A stretch of 51,139 nt of DNA from an uncultured Alphaproteobacteria bacterium (GTDB lineage Bacteria; Pseudomonadota; Alphaproteobacteria; CAAGCB01; CAG-977), in NCBI GenBank assembly GCA_944393745.1, contig CALYBD010000015.1:1-51139 (forward strand), in the 5' to 3' direction. The notes beneath the pieces were generated by a model. The model was not told the DNA's origin, ran no database searches, and saw only the letters and a list, made by a program, of their open reading frames with translations. Both the position numbers and the translations under genes were made by a program. Below, one piece after another: positions 17,068 to 25,396 of this stretch; position 1 is the first letter of the stretch; each line of letters starts with the position of its first letter.

Positions 17068-20000
17068 ATGGGGCAGGATACCTCTTTCGAAAACGAGCCG
17101 GAGTCCATTTCCGATGACGGCAAAATGATATTTTCCGAAAGCACTTCTTCACACAAACACCCGAAATGGTATGAAGATTTCAGTATTACCGTCGGATTAA
17201 TCCTCAGTGTCATATGGGGATACGTTGTTGTTGATTATGTTCTGGCGACCGGCTGGTGGGCCGCGCGTTTTGAAATGACACCGCCGGAATTTATGAGCTT
17301 TGTCGCCGGTGCTTTATCTCCGTTTGCTTTTATATGGGTAGCGGCGGCGTATTTTTCCGCACAAAGAAAATATATTAAAGAAGCAAAAAAACTGCGTGCC
17401 TATATTTTTGAATTTATCCACCCGAATGCCAAAAACAAATTATACGTCAAATCTCTGCTGGACGATATCCGTCGACAGACGGCCGATTTGAATACGGTTT
17501 ATGACCGGTTAAAGGACTGTACCGCCGATACCGGATCCGCTTTGGCCGAACGCGTCAGAGAATTAACGGCCATTGCCGATTCTTTGGAACAAAACGTTGA
17601 TGAATCCGTTCAAAAAATCAAAGACAAAAGCAACGATTTAAAAGCCGCGGCAGATGCCGTCGACACCCAAACCGTCCGAAACATCGAATTGTTGGAAACG
17701 AATCTGAACGCTGTCCGGCAAGCGGCAGATACGACAACGCAGACTTTATCGGCCATCGGTTCCTCTTTACAATCCGACACGGCCGCTTTAAAGGAAACGG
17801 GAACAGCTTTAACGGACAAGGCCATGCAGCTGTCGGCAGAGCTTCGGGATCAAAACACTTTGCTGCGCAATGCGGCCGAAAACGCCTGCGATATCTTAAC
17901 ACGCCAGACGGCAGCGGCAACAACCGCTTTGACGGCACAGACGGAAATGATCGTCAAGGCGGGAAATGACGTTTATGCAACATTGGACGAACAATCCGTC
18001 CGAATTAAACAGGATATTCAGACCCAAGTTGCCCTGATTACCGATTCCGGCAAAGAAGCCGGCGATCATATGTCTGTCATGACCGCCGATCTGGAAGAAC
18101 AAACCGCCTTGCTGCGCGAAGCGGCCGAAACGGCGCGGACAAACACGGAAAAAATGCTGGGCGGACTGGAACGGCGCATTGAAACGTTGGAAGAAATTTT
18201 TGAACGGCAAAACAACGTTATTTCCGACAAAGATGCCTTATTGACACAGACATCCGAAAAACTGCAGACAACGTTTAAAGAACAAAACGCTCTGCTGGAT
18301 CAGGAAGCGGAAAAAATCATTGCCCGGTTTAAGACAATTGAAACAACGCTGGATACTTATCTGAACGAAATTAACGCCGCATCGACCAATGCCGTGGAAC
18401 AGATTTCTTCCGTTTCCAATGCGCTGAACGACAAAGCCGAACAAATTACCAAGGCGGGTTCTCGGGCCAGAACGGAAATTTCCACCGTTGACGAAGAAAT
18501 CGAAAATCGTGCCGATCTGTTAAATGCCGCGGCATCGCGACTGCGTTCGGACGCGGAATCCGTATCGGGTGCTTTGGCCGAACATACGCAAAGATTAACG
18601 ACGGCGCTGGACGAAGCGTCTGAAAAACTGGCCGTCATACAGGAAAATATCAACACCGGCATTTCGCAAATTGATACCAGCGTTTCCAATGCCGAAGAAA
18701 AATCCGAAACGGCCTGTCAGAAACTGACTAAACAGGCCGGCGAATTGTCCGATCTGACCGGCGCATTGGTTTCGCAGGCAATTGTGACGGAAACATCGCT
18801 GGCTCAGCAACAAAAATACGTTTCCAATGCTTCGGCCAAACTGGAAGAAGCAAAAACAACGCTGAAAGAACAGGCCGATGATCTGACCGGTATTGCCGAA
18901 CTGTTGGATTCCCGGGCGGCCGAAACGGTTGTGCGACTGTCCCGCCTGCTGGAAGACACCATAAATCAGGCCGGAAAAATCACTGATCAAATCAATGAAA
19001 TCGACACGTCTTTGTCCAATAAAATCAATGCGCTTGATTTATCATCACAGCGAACGGTCGTTGCCAACAACACTTTGCGCGAAGAACTGGAACGTCATAA
19101 AACCCTGCTTGACGCTTCGGCACAGCGCATTTCGGCTTATGCCGAAGAACTCAGCGCCGAAATTACGCGCCAGACAACACAGATGGACATTTCCTCCGAA
19201 CTGATCAAGTCGCGTTCGGAAAAAGCCGTTTTACAAATCGACGAACAGTTCAGAAAACTGACCGAAGACGCGCAAAACATGCTTGACAGCACGCAGAACG
19301 CTTCAACCGTTCTGGCGGATCAGTCAGAAAAAATCGAAACGCTGTTCAGTCGGCAGAACACGACTCTGTCCGCCGTTTCGGATAAACTGTCCGAACAAAG
19401 TGCGCAGGTTGCCGCCATGCTGCGCGAACAATCCGAACAGGCCGACAAAGATCTGGAACGTCTGGTTTCCCGAATCCATCTGATCGAAGAAGGCTTAAGC
19501 GTTCAGACAAAAGAACTGACAAACGCCTCCGAAATGACGGTGTCTCAGCTGGAAAACGTCGGCGCGGCTTTGACCCGTCAGACGGATACCCTGACGAACT
19601 TAAGCGAAACGGCAAAAACAAAAATAACGGAAACGGGCAACATTATGATGCAGGCGGCGCAGAAATTAACGTCTGTCACGCAGGACACCTGTACCCGCAA
19701 CATTCAATCGACAACGGCTTTGGAAAACAAACAAAACGAGTTCAAGCAGTCCGCCGACGAACTGATTCAGCGCATTACGGAACTGCAAAGCGAAATTGAG
19801 GAACAAACGGACGGGCTGCAAAAACAATCCGCAAAATCAACGCAGCAGGCCGTTATGATCCGCGATTCCATGCAGCGACATATCATCGATCTGGGTGATG
19901 TTGCCAATATCGTTGCCACACAGTCACGCATGGGCGAGGCTTCTTTAAGCAATCAGATCAATTATTTAAAGGAAGCGGCCGAAGACGTTATGACGCATAT

Positions 20001-21231
20001 CCGCAACATCAACGAAGCCGTGCGCAAAAACACAAACGACCTGTTGACGGCTTCGTCGCGGATCGGCTTTGAACTGGACGCCATGGGCGAAAACCTGCGC
20101 CGCAGAAACGAAGAAGCGTCAAAAGCCGCGGAAGACAGCCTGTCACGTTCGCAGACAGCCGCTCAATTCCTGGAAGAAAAGGCACACCTGCTGGCCGATA
20201 TGACCGATCAGGTTGTCAACGGATTAACCAATGCCGGCAGCGAATTTTCGGCGCAGGCAAACAGGATTGAAGCCGCCGGAGAAATCGCACGCGAACAAAT
20301 CGAAACGACCGGGGAAACTTTCCTGGTGCAGTCTCATCAACTGACCCGCATTTCCGAAGAAGCGCAAAAAGCCATTAAAAACTTCAGTGTCGTCATGCGC
20401 GAACGAGCCGTTGATTTCAACAAAACGGCCGAAAATGCCGGTGAACGGGTTCATGCTTTAAACGAAACCGTTCAGCAGATCGGCAAAGAATTTGAAGAAA
20501 TGTCCAACAAAGGCGTCATTCAGATTGACTTAGCCGGCCAGCGGCTGCGCGCCATGATCAGCGAAGTGGCCGGTAATTCCGAACGTATCGCCGTAGAAGT
20601 AAAAAAATCCGGCGAACAATTTGTCGATCAGTCCGATTTATTGTCAATTGCGGCGGAAGATGCTTTAAAACGTTTGCAGGATTTGCTGACTGTCATGCGC
20701 GACAACGCCAAAGAAATTCAGGAATCCGGCGAAAAAATTTCCGCTCAGTCCATCAAGCTGGGCGGCGCGTTCAATCGCCAGGTGCAGGCATTGATTTCCG
20801 CGTCCCGATCGGCGGAAGAATATCTTTCTGCTTTGGATAAGAAAAAAGAAGACGCCGATACCGAACGCTTTATGCGCGAAGCCTCTTTTATTATTGAAAA
20901 GCTGCAGTCTTTAGGCGTTGACATGGCGCGTATTTATACGCCGAATGTTGAAGAAGATCTGTGGAAACGCTATTATTCCGGCGACAGAAGCGCCTTTATC
21001 CGACATTTATCCCGTGCCGTAGACAAGCATCAGGTGCGCAAAATGACGGATCTGTTTACGGAAAACGCCGAATTCAGGGAATGCGTGTCACGCTATGTGT
21101 CCGAATTTGACGGCATTTTGGCGCGCGCGCAGGAAAACGAACGTGCCGACGTGCTGACGGGCGTTCTTTTGGGATCGGAAGCCGGGCGCTTATATATGCT
21201 TTTGTCCCGCGTTTTCCATAAAGAAGCCTGA
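17068..21231 (+). CDS. Giant membrane-anchored coiled-coil protein (1387 aa)
   Basis: Two membrane helices lie near the N-terminus (about residues 40-62 and 75-97; the second includes FAFIWVAAAYFSAQ). About 1150 residues of heptad-like coiled coil rich in Ala, Glu, Gln, Thr and Asp follow. The globular C-terminal 120 residues contain ASFIIEKLQSLGVDMARIY, EEDLWKRYYSGD and LLGSEAGRLYMLL. Rare charged breaks and repeated ETA/QTAAL-type units resemble apolipoprotein-like or methyl-accepting-like repeats, but there is no HAMP or chemotaxis signalling tip. I start it at the ATG with AGGA eight bases upstream; a TTG at 17038 is in frame. Large polar or septal scaffold proteins of this shape occur in alphaproteobacteria, so a scaffolding role is an inference. 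Confidence 0.8.
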   Translation: MGQDTSFENEPESISDDGKMIFSESTSSHKHPKWYEDFSITVGLILSVIWGYVVVDYVLATGWWAARFEMTPPEFMSFVAGALSPFAFIWVAAAYFSAQRKYIKEAKKLRAYIFEFIHPNAKNKLYVKSLLDDIRRQTADLNTVYDRLKDCTADTGSALAERVRELTAIADSLEQNVDESVQKIKDKSNDLKAAADAVDTQTVRNIELLETNLNAVRQAADTTTQTLSAIGSSLQSDTAALKETGTALTDKAMQLSAELRDQNTLLRNAAENACDILTRQTAAATTALTAQTEMIVKAGNDVYATLDEQSVRIKQDIQTQVALITDSGKEAGDHMSVMTADLEEQTALLREAAETARTNTEKMLGGLERRIETLEEIFERQNNVISDKDALLTQTSEKLQTTFKEQNALLDQEAEKIIARFKTIETTLDTYLNEINAASTNAVEQISSVSNALNDKAEQITKAGSRARTEISTVDEEIENRADLLNAAASRLRSDAESVSGALAEHTQRLTTALDEASEKLAVIQENINTGISQIDTSVSNAEEKSETACQKLTKQAGELSDLTGALVSQAIVTETSLAQQQKYVSNASAKLEEAKTTLKEQADDLTGIAELLDSRAAETVVRLSRLLEDTINQAGKITDQINEIDTSLSNKINALDLSSQRTVVANNTLREELERHKTLLDASAQRISAYAEELSAEITRQTTQMDISSELIKSRSEKAVLQIDEQFRKLTEDAQNMLDSTQNASTVLADQSEKIETLFSRQNTTLSAVSDKLSEQSAQVAAMLREQSEQADKDLERLVSRIHLIEEGLSVQTKELTNASEMTVSQLENVGAALTRQTDTLTNLSETAKTKITETGNIMMQAAQKLTSVTQDTCTRNIQSTTALENKQNEFKQSADELIQRITELQSEIEEQTDGLQKQSAKSTQQAVMIRDSMQRHIIDLGDVANIVATQSRMGEASLSNQINYLKEAAEDVMTHIRNINEAVRKNTNDLLTASSRIGFELDAMGENLRRRNEEASKAAEDSLSRSQTAAQFLEEKAHLLADMTDQVVNGLTNAGSEFSAQANRIEAAGEIAREQIETTGETFLVQSHQLTRISEEAQKAIKNFSVVMRERAVDFNKTAENAGERVHALNETVQQIGKEFEEMSNKGVIQIDLAGQRLRAMISEVAGNSERIAVEVKKSGEQFVDQSDLLSIAAEDALKRLQDLLTVMRDNAKEIQESGEKISAQSIKLGGAFNRQVQALISASRSAEEYLSALDKKKEDADTERFMREASFIIEKLQSLGVDMARIYTPNVEEDLWKRYYSGDRSAFIRHLSRAVDKHQVRKMTDLFTENAEFRECVSRYVSEFDGILARAQENERADVLTGVLLGSEAGRLYMLLSRVFHKEA

Positions 21232-21278
21232 TCAGGCATCCGGAAATATGATCGTTTTATGAAAGAGTTACAAAGAAA

Positions 21279-21307
21279 TAGACAAAAGTTTCTTTTTTGT
21301 TTATTTT
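21279..21307 (+). promoter_or_regulatory. Promoter of the 590-residue unknown protein gene
   Basis: TAGACA at 21279-21284 and TATTTT at 21302-21307 with a 17-base spacer. A GGAG ribosome site lies downstream at 21331. Confidence 0.5.
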
Positions 21308-21342
21308 AGTAAGTAAGGCATTTTATTTTTGGAGATTTTGTC

Positions 21343-23115
21343 ATGACGGCAGATTCTTTGGGTCAAAAACAAATCCCGACATTAAAACTTTCATCAAAGA
21401 CATTGGACAACTATGCTGCGGCAGCGGGGCAGAAGTACCTGAAAATGTGCGACCGCATCAAACAAAAAGTCAAAAGCACACCCGTCCTGAACAAGATTGT
21501 CCATAACGTCAAAGCGTGGGACGAAAAAATGACCCAGAAACACGGTGCCGCCTATAAATTTGCAAAAGGCGCCGTGATCGGTACGGCCATCGGCGTCGGC
21601 TTGGCTGTTGCCGGCCCCGAAGTTGCCGCAGCTTATGCCGCCATTAATGCCGCCCGTGCAGCGGGTACCTTGTTGGCAGAGGCTGAAAAAGCCCGCCAGG
21701 AAGGAAACGTTTCCGGATTTTCGGATTTTGCCGCTAAAAACAAAACGGCCGTCGGTCTGGCTGCTTTGTCCGTTGGCGTATCGGCCATGGGGGTTTCTGC
21801 TGGCGCAATAGAAGGACAGACAGCAGCCGTTATATCCGGAATCAGACAAGTTGCCGTCGGCGGTATGATGGCAACCGCAACGGCTTCAAAGATTCATAAA
21901 GTTAACGCTGATCTGAAGGCCGGAAAAATCACCGAAGAAGCCGCAAAACAGGCTAAAAAAGAACATTGGGCCGATTTAGGGGGAAAATTGGCCGGTTTGG
22001 CTGCCGTTTCATCGATTTCATCACAGATGCATACAAATGCCGAAACGAACAATCAAATGCCGGATCAGACACAACCCCAAACACCGGATCCGACTCCTGC
22101 CCCTGCACAAACCTATGACGGCGGTACTTTGCCCGAAGTCGTTGTGACAGCTCCGGTGCCCGAACCGACACCGGCTCCGACGCTTGAATCGACACCTGCC
22201 CCGGCTCCGACTCCCGCCCCCACACAAACTTATGACGGCGGCACTTTGCCCGAAGTTGTTGTAACGGCTCAGGCGCCCGAACGTGTTCCGTTGCCGGAAG
22301 CTCCCGTTATTTCCAGACCGGACTTGCCGCCATTACAGCCGTTGCCGGAAATCCAACCGCCTCAACCTGAACCTGTTCTGCCCGAAATTCGTACACCGGC
22401 AGATCAAAGACCGATCAATGTTGAAAAAGATACTTTTGTTTCCTATACGCAAAAGGTTTCGCCGACAACAAATACCTTTAGCCTGAACATAGCGGATAAT
22501 GATCATATCTCTAATGATTATGACAGTTCTTCTTTGTTTGTTGAAGTGCAGGATATTAAGGGATCCGATGCAAAACTGATGTCAATGTCCGTTCACAACG
22601 ATAATCAGTATTCCGATATTCCGACAATGCATATTGATGCTGACGGCAAAGTAACGGAACTGCCGGATTGGCATGCCATGCCCGATGCAAACGGTGACAG
22701 TCATTTATCCGACAGCGAAATACGAAATTGGGCGGCAAAACGCCAGGCGTCATTGCAATCCGTCTTATCCGAACAAGAAGCGCGCAATGTTGTCATGACG
22801 GAATTAAGCGAAGAAGCAAAATTGTATAACGGCAAGAATATTTGCACGATTGAATCGGAACAAAATTCCGGCACGACCAAATACAGCGGGCCGGCAGACG
22901 GTTTAAATAAAGGCGGAGAAAATGCTGCGGCCCGTGTCCGCGACATTGGTTCCCAGCAGGCAGATAAAATTGCGAATTCCGCCCGGGAAGTTATGTGCGA
23001 CCGTATTGACACACAAGGAAATGAACGTCAGGTCAGCGCAACGGAAAAACAAATTCAGACTGCGGATCAGTTGTTACGATCCATTGCTGACAGAGTCAAA
23101 AGCAGAGGCGGCTGA
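21343..23115 (+). CDS. Unknown 590-residue protein with Ala/Gly-rich, Pro-repeat and EF-hand-like parts
   Basis: Not recognised. After a helical N-terminus comes an Ala/Gly-rich hydrophobic stretch (about residues 68-175), resembling glycine-zipper or toxin-like helices. A Pro-rich linker (about 238-350) contains two copies of QTYDGGTLPEVVVTA separated by PTPAPAP-type repeats. Residues 448-459 read DANGDSHLSDSE, which fits a calcium-binding EF-hand or dockerin loop (D1, N3, D5, E12). The C-terminal third is hydrophilic with Gln/Glu-rich helices. There is no classical signal peptide. GGAG lies eight bases before the ATG. It is followed after 14 bases by another unknown gene, likely in the same operon. 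Confidence 0.78.
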   Translation: MTADSLGQKQIPTLKLSSKTLDNYAAAAGQKYLKMCDRIKQKVKSTPVLNKIVHNVKAWDEKMTQKHGAAYKFAKGAVIGTAIGVGLAVAGPEVAAAYAAINAARAAGTLLAEAEKARQEGNVSGFSDFAAKNKTAVGLAALSVGVSAMGVSAGAIEGQTAAVISGIRQVAVGGMMATATASKIHKVNADLKAGKITEEAAKQAKKEHWADLGGKLAGLAAVSSISSQMHTNAETNNQMPDQTQPQTPDPTPAPAQTYDGGTLPEVVVTAPVPEPTPAPTLESTPAPAPTPAPTQTYDGGTLPEVVVTAQAPERVPLPEAPVISRPDLPPLQPLPEIQPPQPEPVLPEIRTPADQRPINVEKDTFVSYTQKVSPTTNTFSLNIADNDHISNDYDSSSLFVEVQDIKGSDAKLMSMSVHNDNQYSDIPTMHIDADGKVTELPDWHAMPDANGDSHLSDSEIRNWAAKRQASLQSVLSEQEARNVVMTELSEEAKLYNGKNICTIESEQNSGTTKYSGPADGLNKGGENAAARVRDIGSQQADKIANSAREVMCDRIDTQGNERQVSATEKQIQTADQLLRSIADRVKSRGG

Positions 23116-23129
23116 CAGGCAGGCTTTTA

Positions 23130-23810
23130 ATGGAAGATGTTTCTTTTTTATATGCGGATTTACAACGTTACAAAAAAGATCCTGCCGGTTTTGATGATGA
23201 AAAAAAAGAACAGCTTTCCGGCAGGACAGAGGCTTTTTTAAACGAGTATCTGGCGGACAAAATCATTTTTGAAACGGACGCGGCACCGGAATTATTAATG
23301 TTGCTGCAAAAGGCTGCCGTTTTTGACAACCTGCGGGACAAGATTAAACAGGCCCGGAAAAAACTGCAAAAACAATTAAAGGATTTTGACGAACGTTACG
23401 GTTTTACCGATTTGGAAACCGTTGCGCCGGAATTAATCGAAAAGAATATTGATAAAATCGGCGTTTTGGCTCAGATGCCGATTAAAGATCGTCCCGACTT
23501 TAAACAAATATTTGATATTATTGCCAATGTTGATTTAACCGATGAAAATGGAGACTCTTTAGGACAAGCCGGGCGAGATCGGGTTGAAACAACCGTTATC
23601 GAATTGGCCAGAACAGATACTTTTTTCTGCCTGTTGGGATCAAAAAACCTCAATATGGAGGAATATTTCAGCGTTCTGCACGACGCAATGCAAATTAATC
23701 TGATCGGCCTGTTTTACACCGAAGAAATCGTTAAATATTATCCTTTAAACGACGAAACGAAACGAAAAGCCGCCGATTATATGGAAAAACTGATCAATTT
23801 GATTAAATAA
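23130..23810 (+). CDS. Unknown cytoplasmic helical protein
   Basis: The 226-residue, strongly charged and probably all-helical protein has no signal or membrane segment. Features are a KQARKKLQKQLKDFDERYG helix and a Cys-containing FFCLLGSKNLNMEEYF region. It lies 14 bases after the 590-residue unknown gene and has a weak AGG ribosome site, so the two are probably co-transcribed and may act together. No family recognised. Confidence 0.72.
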   Translation: MEDVSFLYADLQRYKKDPAGFDDEKKEQLSGRTEAFLNEYLADKIIFETDAAPELLMLLQKAAVFDNLRDKIKQARKKLQKQLKDFDERYGFTDLETVAPELIEKNIDKIGVLAQMPIKDRPDFKQIFDIIANVDLTDENGDSLGQAGRDRVETTVIELARTDTFFCLLGSKNLNMEEYFSVLHDAMQINLIGLFYTEEIVKYYPLNDETKRKAADYMEKLINLIK

Positions 23811-23895
23811 GCACTGCTCTTACAAACGAAAAAGTGTATAAAGGCAGTTCTTTGGACAGATAATTTAGAACCATTAAAAATAATCATTTTGTTAC

Positions 23896-23924
23896 TTGCT
23901 TTTTAATATCTTTTCTTATATTAT
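23896..23924 (+). promoter_or_regulatory. Promoter of rpoH
   Basis: TTGCTT at 23896-23901, 17-base spacer, TATTAT at 23919-23924. This is a good vegetative-type promoter, followed by a leader of about 65 bases with a five-pair hairpin (AGCAA/TTGCT, 23964-23980) just before the ribosome site. Confidence 0.6.
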
Positions 23925-23997
23925 TTTTTTGAAAAGAATGCTCAGGGGAGGTTCTTTTAACACAGCAATGTCATGTTGCTTATGAAAGGATATGACG

Positions 23998-24846
23998 ATG
24001 ACAACAACTTTACTGCCTGTCGTTCAAAACGGCATACAATCATATTTAGCATCAATACGGCGCATTCCTGTTCTGTCAGCGGAAGAGGAATACATGCTGG
24101 CCAGTCGGTTTCGCGATCACGGTGATTTAACCGCTGCGAAAAAGTTGATTTCGGCGCATTTGCGTTTAGCGGCAAAGATTGCTTTTTCTTATCGTTTTTA
24201 CGGTCTGCCGCTGGAAGATTTAATTTCCGAAGCCAACATCGGTCTGATGCAGGCGGTCAAACGGTTTGAACCTGACAAAGGAAACCGGCTGTCGACTTAT
24301 GCTGTCTGGTGGATCAAGGCCGCCATTAACGAATTTATATTAAAATCTTGGTCATTGGTACGAATCGGGACAATCGCGGCGCAAAAACGATTATTTTATA
24401 ATCTGCGCAAAATCAAAGCACGCTTAGGATTATACGGGGATTCTTCTTTGGATGCCGACAGTGTCAAAGAAATATCCCGCGACTTAAATGTTCCGGAAGA
24501 AGACGTAACCGAAATGGATATGCGTTTAAACGGCGATGTTTCTTTAAACACGCCTGTATTTAACGACGGTTATGCCGAACGCCAGGATTTTTTGACGGAT
24601 GAAGCAAATATCGAAAATGATCTGGCAGATCGCCAGGAAAGCAATATTCGTCTACAACTTCTGGCCCAAGCAATGGAAAAGCTGAACGAACGTGAACAGA
24701 TCATTATTCGGGCCAGACGGTTATCCGAAACCCCGGACACACTGGACGCTTTAGGCGAACGGCTGGGCATTTCCCGCGAACGTGTCCGCCAGATTGAAAA
24801 CCGCGCTATTGAAAAAATGACGCAGTATATCCAAAACCGCTGCTAG
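23998..24846 (+). CDS. rpoH: Heat-shock sigma factor RpoH (sigma-32)
   Basis: RpoH directs RNA polymerase to heat-shock promoters. The 282-residue protein has sigma regions 1.2 to 4.2: YRFYGLPLEDLISEANIG (region 2.1-2.2), TYAVWWIKAAINEFIL (2.3-2.4), the RpoH-specific AAQKRLFYNLRK box, and ERLGISRERVRQIENRAIEK (4.2). Two in-frame ATGs occur; AGGA is one base before 23992 but seven before 23998, so I prefer the latter. The stop TAG lies inside the first bases of a GC-rich repeat array, so the last residues (RC) come from, or abut, the repeat. It is convergent with tyrS. Confidence 0.95.
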   Translation: MTTTLLPVVQNGIQSYLASIRRIPVLSAEEEYMLASRFRDHGDLTAAKKLISAHLRLAAKIAFSYRFYGLPLEDLISEANIGLMQAVKRFEPDKGNRLSTYAVWWIKAAINEFILKSWSLVRIGTIAAQKRLFYNLRKIKARLGLYGDSSLDADSVKEISRDLNVPEEDVTEMDMRLNGDVSLNTPVFNDGYAERQDFLTDEANIENDLADRQESNIRLQLLAQAMEKLNEREQIIIRARRLSETPDTLDALGERLGISRERVRQIENRAIEKMTQYIQNRC

Positions 24847-25396
24847 CCGCAGGGGGTACTGGCCGTACGGGCGTCAGTTTTTTGGAGTTCTTGCCGCCGG
24901 CACGATCTGATCCCCTGTCTGGAAGACGTTGTGCCTGTGGCGCTGCCACCCTGTCCGGAGGACGTTAAGCCTGTGGCGCCGCCACCCGGGAGGACGTTTT
25001 CCCCCTACGGGTAGTAGCCGTACGGGGTACTGGTCGTACGGGCGTCAGTTTTTTTGGGGTTCTTGCCGCTAGCACGACCTAATCCCCCGCCGGGAGGACG
25101 TTTTCCCCCTACGGGTAGTAGCCGTACGGGCTGCTAGCCGCAGGGGGTACTGGCTGTACGGGCATCAGTTTTTTGGGGTTCTTGCCATTGGCACGACCCA
25201 ATCCCCGCCGGGAGGACATGATCCCCGCACGGGTAGTAGCCGTACGGGCTGCTAGCCGCAGGGGGTACTGGCTGTACGGGCATCAGTTTTTTGCTTTCTT
25301 GCCGCTGGCACGATCTGATCTCCCGTCGGGAGGACATGATCCCCGCACGGGTAGTGCCCCGTCGGGAGGGCGTTGTCCTCCTACGGGTAGTACCAG
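24839..25396 (+). repeat. GC-rich tandem repeat array between rpoH and tyrS
   Basis: Four direct units of about 118-120 bases occur; the first is enlarged to about 171. They are anchored on TCAGTTTTTT at 24874, 25045, 25165 and 25283, each followed by a TTCTTGCC...GCACGA block and GGGAGGAC. The units also contain CGTACGGGC and CTAGCCGCAGGGGG. The array begins within the last codons of rpoH and runs into the 3' end of tyrS, providing both stop codons. The same unit recurs after infC in the same orientation. No spacer diversity as in CRISPR and no encoded transposase. Confidence 0.92.
25105..25147 (+). repeat. Long hairpin inside the repeat unit
   Basis: The arm at 25105-25123 (CCCCCTACGGGTAGTAGCC) pairs with 25129-25147 over about 19 positions with two mismatches and one G-U, around a GTACG loop. 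At the rpoH junction only the right arm is present. A T6 run follows about 20 bases later on the + strand, so in RNA the element may terminate or protect transcripts coming from rpoH. Confidence 0.75.

Noticed and set aside
24839-25396. CRISPR array
   Set aside because: The units are about 120 bases, nearly identical along their whole length, with no short repeats alternating with unique spacers and no cas genes.
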